A stretch of 64,000 nucleotides of DNA from Candidatus Flexifilum affinis (lineage in GTDB: Bacteria > Chloroflexota > Anaerolineae > Aggregatilineales > Phototrophicaceae). The notes under the pieces are model-generated. The model was given only the letters and a program-made list of their open reading frames with translations. It was not told the origin of the DNA and did no database searches. Within the stretch, counting starts at the first letter, position 1; each line of letters begins with the position of its first letter. Location: NCBI GenBank assembly GCA_016713325.1, contig JADJPJ010000004.1, positions 62,001 through 126,000 on the forward strand, given 5' to 3'. A program made the position numbers and the translations under genes. Shown in pieces: positions 44,218 to 51,347 of this stretch.

Positions 44218-44343
44218 CTCCCCCCTCGCGTCCTTAGCGGAAGGAGGTAACAGAGCAGGGCGGTGGTGGGGCCAAGAAACCTGAGTGTGAAGGCACCGGC
44301 GATCCAGCCGGGCCAAGGACCATACAGTGAGAAAGAGGAGAAA

Positions 44344-45699
44344 ATGTTGTTGACACAAACGAAAACTCGGTGGCTGACCCTTTCGCTCTTCGTGCTGGCG
44401 CTCGTTATGCTGGCCGTCCCCTTTGTTTCCGCGCAGGACCTCAGCGGCGATCTGGATGTCATGGGCTTTGGCCTGGGCGACGAAATCGCGACGGTTCGCG
44501 CCGATTATGCCCAGGCGCAGCTGCCCGGCGTCACCGTGAACTTCGCCGAGGGTGGTTTTGACCCGCAGCAGTTTCTGACGGCTGTGGCCAGCGGCAACCC
44601 GCCGGATGTCGTCTACATGGATCGGCAGCGGCTGGGCACCTATGCGGCAAACGGGACGCTTATGCCACTGGAAGAATGTGTCGCCTCCCAGAGCATCGAC
44701 ATGAGCCAGTACCGCGATGTGGCCGTCAATCAGGTCACCATCGACGGGCAGCTCTACGGCATTCCCGAATTCTTCAACAACCTGATGCTGATCATCAATA
44801 CCAAGGCGCTCGACGACGCCGGCCTGACGCTGGACGATGTCGATACCTCCGACTGGGAAGCGCTGCGCGGGCTCGACCAGGCTCTGGTGGTGGGCACCGG
44901 CAACGACCTGACCCGCATCGGCTTCGATCCCAAGCTGCCTGAATTCCTGCCTCTGTGGGTGGCTGCCAACGGCGGTCAGATGATCTCTGACGACGGCCGT
45001 ACCGCGATGCTGAACGACCCGGCGGTCGTCGAGGCGCTGGAATACGCCGTCAGCCTGCTGGAAAGCTCCGGCGGCTGGGCGCCCTTCAAGGCCTTCCGCG
45101 ACACGTGGGATTTCTTCGGCGGCGCCAACCAGGTTGCGGCCGACCAGATCGCCTTCTGGCCCATGGAACAGTGGTACATGAACGTGCTGGCGGGGGTTTC
45201 GCCGGATGCGCCGGTGGCCTTCAAGGCTTTCACCGACAAGGAAGGCAACCCGATCAGCTATTCGACCGGCAGCGCCTGGGCGATCCCGGTGGGTTCCGGC
45301 AATCCTGAAGCCGCCTGTGCGTTTGCCAAGGCCATGACCTCGACCGAGGCCTGGAGCGCCGCGGCCACCGAGCGCGCACGTCTGCGTGCCGAGTCGGGCG
45401 CCATCAACACCGGCGTGTACACCGCTAACCGTCTGGCCGACGAGGCCATCTTCGAGGGTGGAATTGTCGCGCCGATCGAGAACGAGGCTTTCCAGAATGG
45501 CGTCGACGTGATCCTGTCGCTGCAGGAGAATGCCTTCGCCATGCCGGCGAACCCGGCCGGCGCGGAATTCCAGCAGGCATGGCAGGATGCGGTCAACCGC
45601 GTTCTGAACGGCGAACAGTCGGTCCAGGAAGCTCTGGATCAGGCTCAGACTGAGGCTCAGGCTGCGCTCGATGCCGCCTGGAGCAGACAAACGTCCTAG
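44344..45699 (+). CDS. ABC transporter sugar-binding protein (solute-binding family 1)
   Basis: 451 residues from ATG 44344, preceded by AGAGGAG. An N-terminal signal peptide (hydrophobic core LTLSLFVLALVMLAVPFVSAQ) is followed by the family-1 pattern. GFDPQQFLTAVASGNPPDVVYMDRQRLGTYAANGTLMPL, DGQLYGIPEFFNNLMLIINTKALDDAGL and the C-terminal GSAWAIPVGSGNPEAACAFAKAM are visible. There is no lipobox cysteine at the cleavage site, so anchoring is not obvious. It captures sugars outside the membrane for the two permeases encoded downstream. No ATPase subunit is encoded; such importers commonly share an MsmK-type ATPase. Confidence 0.9.
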   Translation: MLLTQTKTRWLTLSLFVLALVMLAVPFVSAQDLSGDLDVMGFGLGDEIATVRADYAQAQLPGVTVNFAEGGFDPQQFLTAVASGNPPDVVYMDRQRLGTYAANGTLMPLEECVASQSIDMSQYRDVAVNQVTIDGQLYGIPEFFNNLMLIINTKALDDAGLTLDDVDTSDWEALRGLDQALVVGTGNDLTRIGFDPKLPEFLPLWVAANGGQMISDDGRTAMLNDPAVVEALEYAVSLLESSGGWAPFKAFRDTWDFFGGANQVAADQIAFWPMEQWYMNVLAGVSPDAPVAFKAFTDKEGNPISYSTGSAWAIPVGSGNPEAACAFAKAMTSTEAWSAAATERARLRAESGAINTGVYTANRLADEAIFEGGIVAPIENEAFQNGVDVILSLQENAFAMPANPAGAEFQQAWQDAVNRVLNGEQSVQEALDQAQTEAQAALDAAWSRQTS

Positions 45700-45702
45700 C
45701 CA

Positions 45703-46641
45703 ATGGGACAGATGACGATGGCTCGCCCCTCCTCCCGCGGGGGGCGAGCCTCGCTCCAGCGACGGGAAACCCTGGCAGCGCTGGCCTTCATCTCGCCGTG
45801 GTTCATCGGCTTCATCATCTTCACGGCCGGACCGATGGTGGTGAGTCTGGCGCTCTCGCTGACCGACTATAACGTGCTGCACGCGCCAAACTTCGTCGGT
45901 TTGGCCAATTACCAGCAGCTCACGACCGACCCTCGCCTGGGACTGAGCCTGGCCAACTCGTTCTACTACGCGGTGCTGCACGTCCCCCTGGCCATTATCG
46001 TGGCGCTGGCGCTGGCCATGCTGCTCAACCGGGTGGGCAAAGCGGCCGGCTTCTTCCGCACCGTATTCTACCTGCCATCCGTCACGCCGGCGGTGGCCAT
46101 CGGCACGCTGTTCCTGTGGATGCTCAACCCGCGTATTGGCCTGGTCAATCGTGCCCTGGACCTGCTGGGCATCAATGGCCCCGGCTGGACGACCGACCCG
46201 AACTGGATCAAACCGGGCATCGTGCTCATGAGCCTGTGGAGCGTGGGCAGCACGGTGGTCATCCTGCTGGCGGCGCTGCGCAACGTGCCCAACGAACTGT
46301 ATGAAGCGGCCAGCATCGACGGGGCCAACGGCTGGACTCAGTTCCGGCGCATCACCATCCCCATGATCAGCGGGACGCTGTTCTTCCTGGTCATCGTCCA
46401 GACGATCGCCTCGCTTCAGATTTTTACAGAAGTCTTCACGATGTACTTCGGCAAGCAGGCCTCCGGCGCGGCCTCGTCGGCAGGGCTGTTCTACAATATT
46501 TACCTCTTCCGTCAGGCCTTTGAATTCCTCCATATGGGTTACGCGTCGGCTATGGCGTGGCTCCTGTTCCTGATCATCATGATCCTGACCGTGATCCAGC
46601 TCCGCGTGAGCCGCCGCTGGGTCTACTACGAAGGGGGATAG
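45703..46641 (+). CDS. ABC sugar transporter permease, MalF/UgpA type
   Basis: 312 residues with six membrane segments. LAFISPWFIGFIIFTAGPMVVSLALSLTDY is the usual first segment. The ATPase-contact EAA loop reads ELYEAASIDGANGWTQFRRITIPMISG. It starts 3 bases after the binding-protein gene; ATG 45715 is an alternative start. It forms the membrane channel with the MalG-type permease that follows. Confidence 0.92.
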   Translation: MGQMTMARPSSRGGRASLQRRETLAALAFISPWFIGFIIFTAGPMVVSLALSLTDYNVLHAPNFVGLANYQQLTTDPRLGLSLANSFYYAVLHVPLAIIVALALAMLLNRVGKAAGFFRTVFYLPSVTPAVAIGTLFLWMLNPRIGLVNRALDLLGINGPGWTTDPNWIKPGIVLMSLWSVGSTVVILLAALRNVPNELYEAASIDGANGWTQFRRITIPMISGTLFFLVIVQTIASLQIFTEVFTMYFGKQASGAASSAGLFYNIYLFRQAFEFLHMGYASAMAWLLFLIIMILTVIQLRVSRRWVYYEGG

Positions 46642-46644
46642 CCG

Positions 46645-47541
46645 ATGTCCGTGCTGTCTCGCGAATTGTCGACGACCGATCAGTCCGGGGAATACCGGGA
46701 ACGACGCGACTGGGGCAAGATTTTCCGACGCGGTGTGTTCATCGTCCTGCTAATCGGCTGCACCCTGATCTTCATGTCCCCCTTCCTGTGGCTGCTGAGC
46801 GCATCGCTCAAGGTGCGCGCCGACGTGTTCAATACCGACGTCATCCCGAACCCGATTGCCTGGGAGAACTACGTCCTGGTCTGGCAGAAGACGACCATGC
46901 TGACCTGGCTGAGGAACAGCGTCGTGGTCGGGGTGCTGGCAGCGGTGGCGGTGACCCTGAGCAGCGCGGCGGTGGCCTTCGGCTTCGCCTACTTCAAGTT
47001 CAAAGGGCGTAACACGCTGTTCGGGCTGGTGCTGGCCACGATGATGCTGCCCGGCGCGGTGACGATGATCCCCGTCTTCCTGATCTGGAACGCGTTGGGG
47101 ATGGTCAACACGCAGGTGCCGCTGTGGGCGGGCAACCTCTTCGGTTCGGCCTTCTACATCTTCATGATCCGGCAGTTCTATCTGGGTCTGCCGCGCGAAT
47201 TGTTCGAGGCGGCGCGCGTCGACGGGGCGACCTACTTCCAGATGTGGCGCTATGTCGCGCTGCCGCTGACGCGCACGGCGCTGATCGTCGTCTTCATCTT
47301 CGAGTTCAAGGCGAGCTGGACCGATCTGCTCAAGCCGCTGATCTACCTGCAAGACCCGACGCTGTACACGCTGCCGCGTGGTCTGAAGGCGGTGCTCGAT
47401 CAGTTCGGGCAGGGTGGCGAGATGGAATGGGAGGTCGTGATGGCCGCCAGCGTCATCGTGACTATCCCGATGATCGTCATTTTCTTCCTGGGGCAGCGCT
47501 ACTTCATCGAGGGGATTGCCACGACCGGCTTAAAAGGCTAA
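46645..47541 (+). CDS. ABC sugar transporter permease, MalG/UgpE type
   Basis: 298 residues with six membrane segments. The second-permease pattern is clear: FMSPFLWLLSASLKVRADVF near the start, MMLPGAVTMIPVFLIWNALGMVNT in the middle. The EAA loop is ELFEAARVDGATYFQMWRYVALPLTR. It starts 3 bases after the MalF-type gene and ends 41 bases before the GH100-like gene, so the glycosidase is probably in the same operon. Confidence 0.92.
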   Translation: MSVLSRELSTTDQSGEYRERRDWGKIFRRGVFIVLLIGCTLIFMSPFLWLLSASLKVRADVFNTDVIPNPIAWENYVLVWQKTTMLTWLRNSVVVGVLAAVAVTLSSAAVAFGFAYFKFKGRNTLFGLVLATMMLPGAVTMIPVFLIWNALGMVNTQVPLWAGNLFGSAFYIFMIRQFYLGLPRELFEAARVDGATYFQMWRYVALPLTRTALIVVFIFEFKASWTDLLKPLIYLQDPTLYTLPRGLKAVLDQFGQGGEMEWEVVMAASVIVTIPMIVIFFLGQRYFIEGIATTGLKG

Positions 47542-47582
47542 TGTAAGGCACTTAACGTACGCGTCTGAGGCAGAAGGTCGCT

Positions 47583-48902
47583 ATGAACAATGGGCTAATC
47601 AGCGAAGGTCGAAGGCGCGCGGAGCAGATTCTGATCAGCAACGCCAACGAACTGGGCAGCATGGGATCGCGCAATGCCTATCAGCAGGTGTGGGCGCGCG
47701 ACAGCATGGTCGCCGGGCTCGGCTTGCTGCTCTGCCAGGATGCGGAGGCGAAGGCTATCCACCGCCGGTCGCTGGCCACGCTGCGGGCGTTCCAGAGCCG
47801 CCTGGGCAAGATTCCGCATAACGTTGGCTTCTCCGACGTGTACGATCCGGCGCTGGTGGCGATGGCCGGCCGCTTGCAGGCGGAAGATCAACCGCGCGCC
47901 GCGCTGGCCGATACAACCCACGCCGGGGTGGTAGACAGCAATCTGTGGTATATCCTCGGCCAGTACTACGACTTCGCCCTCGGTGGGGATCTCGACCTGC
48001 TGAAGGCGGCCTGGCCGAGCCTGGAAAAGGCGCTCCTCTGGCTGCGCTATCAGGACTCCAACGAGTGCGGCCTGCTGGAAGTTCACGAAGCGATGGACTG
48101 GGCCGACCTGTTTTCCAATCGCTACAACGTGCTGTTCGACAATGTCCTTTATTATGCCGCCTGGAAGGCGATGGCCGTGATGGCCGAAGCCCAGGAGGTG
48201 CCGGCCGAAACCTACGCTGCCACGGCCGAAGACGTGCGCCGCAAGATCAACACGCTGCTGTGGGTCGGGCCGGAAGCGCCGAAAGACTGGGACTGGGTCC
48301 GGCGCGAGCGGCAGGAATGGCTGTACCCCCTCCGCCTGGTGGAGACCGAGCTGGTGGTGCGGCCGCACTATCTGCCGTACATGGCCTTCCGCGATTACGG
48401 CGACCGCTTCGACACCTTCGGCAACCTGCTGGCCATCCTGTTCGGCGTTGCCGACCGCAGGCAGGCCGATCTGATCCTGAATTATCTGCACGGCTGCGGC
48501 ATCAACTCACCCTATCCGGTGCGCTCAGTCTACCCGCCGATCCAGCGCAGCGACCGGGACTGGCGCGACTTCTTCCAGGTGCGCAACCTGAACCAGCCGA
48601 ATCACTATCACAACGGCGGGGCGTGGCCGTTCATCGGCGGCTTCTACGTCGCGGCGCTGGTGCAGGCCGGTCGCCTGGATGAGGCGCAGAGGCAGCTCGA
48701 ACTATTGACAGAAATGAACCACGCCGGCGTCAGCGCCGAATGGGAATTCAACGAATGGTTCCACGGGACCAGCGGACGGCCGATGGGCTTTGCCGAGCAG
48801 ACCTGGTCAGCGGCGATGTATGTCTACGCGGTCGATGCGGTGGAGCATGGGCGGGCCAACGTGTTCAACAGCGAGCAGGGCTGGCACTGGCGGACGACGT
48901 AG
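47583..48902 (+). CDS. Six-hairpin glycosidase, GH100 / amylo-alpha-1,6-glucosidase-like
   Basis: 439 residues, soluble, almost wholly helical, as in the (alpha/alpha)6 barrel. NAYQQVWARDSMVAGLGLLL carries the conserved Arg-Asp of the GH100/GH63/GH133 group. Also present are VVDSNLWYILGQYYDFALGGDLDLL, EVHEAMDWADLF and the C-terminal NQPNHYHNGGAWPFIGGFYVAALVQAGR, which resembles the HNGGSWP motif of neutral invertases. The substrate could be sucrose-like or another oligosaccharide. AAGGTC stands five bases before the ATG. Last gene of the importer operon. Confidence 0.78.
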   Translation: MNNGLISEGRRRAEQILISNANELGSMGSRNAYQQVWARDSMVAGLGLLLCQDAEAKAIHRRSLATLRAFQSRLGKIPHNVGFSDVYDPALVAMAGRLQAEDQPRAALADTTHAGVVDSNLWYILGQYYDFALGGDLDLLKAAWPSLEKALLWLRYQDSNECGLLEVHEAMDWADLFSNRYNVLFDNVLYYAAWKAMAVMAEAQEVPAETYAATAEDVRRKINTLLWVGPEAPKDWDWVRRERQEWLYPLRLVETELVVRPHYLPYMAFRDYGDRFDTFGNLLAILFGVADRRQADLILNYLHGCGINSPYPVRSVYPPIQRSDRDWRDFFQVRNLNQPNHYHNGGAWPFIGGFYVAALVQAGRLDEAQRQLELLTEMNHAGVSAEWEFNEWFHGTSGRPMGFAEQTWSAAMYVYAVDAVEHGRANVFNSEQGWHWRTT

Positions 48903-49397
48903 GGAAGTGATGAGGAATGAGGCGAAAGAAGTGCTGAGTCGCTGAGCCTCATCGTCAAGCGAGCAAGGATAGATTTGTCAATTTCATGGTGGACGCCCCG
49001 TTGGGCGTCCCTACACACGCGAGGACACGGAACGGCGTGTCCCATATGCACCAAGTTAAGGGTTGCGGGGGCCGCCGAGGGCTAAAGCGCCTCGGCTACG
49101 GAACCGACAAGCCCACTGAAGGGGCTTCCCTAACGCCTGCGTTTTTGGTCCCTTTAGTGGACCTGTCTTTTCGGGTAGCCGGGTGTTTCAACACTCGGCG
49201 GACGACGCGACAATCGATATTCAAATGGCGTCGATCAGTCGCTAACTTGGTGCACATGGGACACGCAACGGCGTGTCCGCAACCGAAAGACGAGATGTCA
49301 CCCCCTCATCCGCTTGCCTGGGAGAGGGGCAGGGGTGAGGGCAAGTCCGCCTGATTACCCATAGAGTCATTTCATCAATACCTGGAGTATCCCCCTC
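48903..49397. other. Repeat-filled intergenic region
   Basis: 495 bases without a gene. In order it holds a TGATGAGGAATGAGGCG microrepeat just after the GH100-like stop (about 48908-48924), a perfect GGACGCCC/GGGCGTCC hairpin with CTAC end (48991-49014), the inverted-repeat element (49023-49278), and a CACCCCC...GGGGTGAGG-type hairpin repeat (about 49298-49340). Confidence 0.75.
49023..49278. mobile_element. MITE-like non-autonomous element with terminal inverted repeats
   Basis: CCCATATGCACCAAGTTA (49041-49058) and TAACTTGGTGCACATGGG (49243-49260) are inverted repeats matching at 17 of 18 positions. They extend outward by another 18 bases each (49023-49040 and 49261-49278) as GGACACG-type hairpins, giving arms of about 36 bases around a 184-base core without coding capacity. 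A diverged partial copy of the left half lies at about 34041-34165. No clear target-site duplication was identified. No transposase is encoded in the window. Confidence 0.72.
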
Positions 49398-51194
49398 ATG
49401 CAGCGCCTGCTCGATAACCTGTACTGTTTTGAAGACACCTGCAACGTCTACGTCCTGAGAAATGGGGCGGAGGCGGTGCTGATCGATTTTGGCAGCGGCG
49501 ACGTGCTCGATCGCCTGGCGCAGATCGGCGTCGAACGGGTGGTCGCGGTGCTGATGACACACCACCACCGTGACCAGGGGCAGGGACTGCCGCTCGCCGT
49601 CGCGGCCGGCATTCCGATCTGGGTGCCGCACACCGAGCAGGACCTGTTCTGCCGCGTCGACGCTCACTGGCAGGCTCGCGAGATCGCCTGCAACTACAAC
49701 ATGCGCCAGGACCGCTTTTCCCTGCTGGAGCCGGTGCCGATCGCCGGGACGCTGAAAGACTACGACCAGCAGACGTTCGCCGGGATGCGCTTCACCGTCC
49801 TGCCGACGCCGGGCCACACCACCGGCTCAATCACCCTGTGGACCGATATGGGCGGCCAGCGGATCGCCTTCAGCGGCGACCTGATCGCCGCGCCGGGCAA
49901 GGTGTGGAGCCTCTCGGCCACCCAATGGACGTACAACGGCGCGGAAGGCGTCGCGGCCGGCCTCGCCTCGCTGCTCGACCTGCGCGACCGCGCGCCGGAC
50001 CTGCTGCTGCCTTCGCACGGCGCGCCGATGACCGAGCCGATCGCCGCGATCGATCTGCTGGCAGACCGGTTGTGGGAGCTCTTGCAGCTTCGCGGGAATA
50101 ACTTGCGCCTGTACGAACTGCGCGAGCGGCCGTATGAGATCATCACCCCTCATCTGCTGATGCACCGGGCGTCAATGGCCAATACCTTCGTGCTGATCTC
50201 CCAGAGCCGCAAGGCGCTCATGATCGATTTTGGCTACGACTTCATCACCGGCATCCCACTTGGGACGGACCGTGCTTCGCGCCGGCCGTGGCTGTACACC
50301 CTCCCGGCGCTCAAGCGGCAGTACGGCGTCGACCGGGTCGACGTGGTCCTGCCGACGCACTTCCACGACGATCACGTGGCGGGCATCAACCTGCTGCGGA
50401 CGGTCGAAGGGACGCAGCACTGGGCGCCGGAGTTGTTCGCCGACATCCTGGAGCAGCCGCTCCAGTACGATCTGCCGTGCATCTGGTACGACCCGATCCC
50501 CGTCGACCGCCGCCTGCCGCTGGAGACGCCGTTCACCTGGGAAGAATATTCCTTCACGCTGCATCCCCTGCCCGGGCATACCCGCTATGCCGTCGCCATC
50601 GCCTTCGAGGTGGATGGTTATCGCGTGCTGGCGGCAGGCGATCAGTATCAGAGGGATGACGGGCTGGAACTGAACTACGTCTATCCCAATCGTTTCGACG
50701 CCTCGGACTACGTGCTCAGCGCCGAACTCTACCGCCGGCTGAACCCCAACCTGATCCTGACCGGGCATTGGCGGCCATTCTGGGTGCCCTCCAACTATTT
50801 CGGCAAGCTGGCGACGCTGGGCGATGCCGTGGAGCGTCTGCACCGGGAGCTGCTGCCGGACTCGCCGGATCTGGGGACGGAAGGCTTTCTGGCACGGATC
50901 TCGCCCTATCAGACAGAGGCGCACGGCGAGCCGATCGAGTTTCAGGTCGAGGTGCACAATCCCTACGACCGGCCGGTTCAGGCGACCGTGGCGCTGGTGG
51001 CGCCGCCGGGGTGGCTGGGCATGGGCGGTACGGCCATCATCCCACTGGAAGCGCGGGGTATGGGTCAGGTGTCGCTGGCCGTGCGGCCGCCCGACGATTT
51101 TACCGGCCGGCGCGCGCGGGTGGCGGTGGATCTGACCATCGACGGCCATCGCTTCGGCCAGCAGGCGGAGGCCCTGGTATCGGCCAGAGCGTAG
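49398..51194 (+). CDS. Tandem double metallo-beta-lactamase-fold hydrolase with C-terminal NEW3-like domain
   Basis: 598 residues. The first MBL domain (about 1-215) has THHHRDQ (residues 54-60), with Gln in place of the final His of HxHxDH, then PTPGHTTGS and FSGDLIAA. The second (about 245-490) has the canonical HFHDDH at 321-326, LPGHTRYA and AAGDQYQ. Residues about 505-598 form a beta-sandwich resembling the NPCBM-associated NEW3 module (EFQVEVHNPYDRPVQATVAL...PPGWLG). Two fused MBL folds suggest one catalytic and one altered site. No signal peptide is seen. The substrate is unknown; the sugar-locus position hints at an ester or lactone of a carbohydrate. Confidence 0.78.
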   Translation: MQRLLDNLYCFEDTCNVYVLRNGAEAVLIDFGSGDVLDRLAQIGVERVVAVLMTHHHRDQGQGLPLAVAAGIPIWVPHTEQDLFCRVDAHWQAREIACNYNMRQDRFSLLEPVPIAGTLKDYDQQTFAGMRFTVLPTPGHTTGSITLWTDMGGQRIAFSGDLIAAPGKVWSLSATQWTYNGAEGVAAGLASLLDLRDRAPDLLLPSHGAPMTEPIAAIDLLADRLWELLQLRGNNLRLYELRERPYEIITPHLLMHRASMANTFVLISQSRKALMIDFGYDFITGIPLGTDRASRRPWLYTLPALKRQYGVDRVDVVLPTHFHDDHVAGINLLRTVEGTQHWAPELFADILEQPLQYDLPCIWYDPIPVDRRLPLETPFTWEEYSFTLHPLPGHTRYAVAIAFEVDGYRVLAAGDQYQRDDGLELNYVYPNRFDASDYVLSAELYRRLNPNLILTGHWRPFWVPSNYFGKLATLGDAVERLHRELLPDSPDLGTEGFLARISPYQTEAHGEPIEFQVEVHNPYDRPVQATVALVAPPGWLGMGGTAIIPLEARGMGQVSLAVRPPDDFTGRRARVAVDLTIDGHRFGQQAEALVSARA

Positions 51195-51210
51195 TCCGTT
51201 ATCAGGATGC

Positions 51211-51269
51211 TGTAGGGATGCGCTGCTGCGCGTCCGATACCACCGGACGCCCAGAAGGGCGTCCCTACA
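51211..51269. repeat. 59-bp palindromic element with TGTAGGGA/TCCCTACA ends
   Basis: TGTAGGGA at 51211-51218 and TCCCTACA at 51262-51269 are perfect inverted ends. Inside are two smaller hairpins, GCGCTGCTGCGC (51220-51231) and GGACGCCC/GGGCGTCC (51245-51264). It lies between the MBL and GH2 genes. Confidence 0.8.
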
Positions 51270-51347
51270 ACTCGTCAGATCAATCTTCGGTGGACCAGGC
51301 GGAAACCGTTTCCCAGGTTCACACGGATACGGACACAGGCGGTGCAT

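Noticed and set aside
43159..46533. A 1124-codon open frame on the minus strand opposite the LacI-type and ABC importer genes
   Set aside because: It is antisense to four clearly recognisable genes. Its product is rich in His, Gln, Arg and Asp without domains. Long antisense frames are expected in high-GC DNA.
48991..49014. GGACGCCC/GGGCGTCC hairpin considered as the Rho-independent terminator of the importer operon
   Set aside because: No T-run follows and the same hairpin type with CCCTAC edge occurs at several unrelated places, so it is better described as a repeat.
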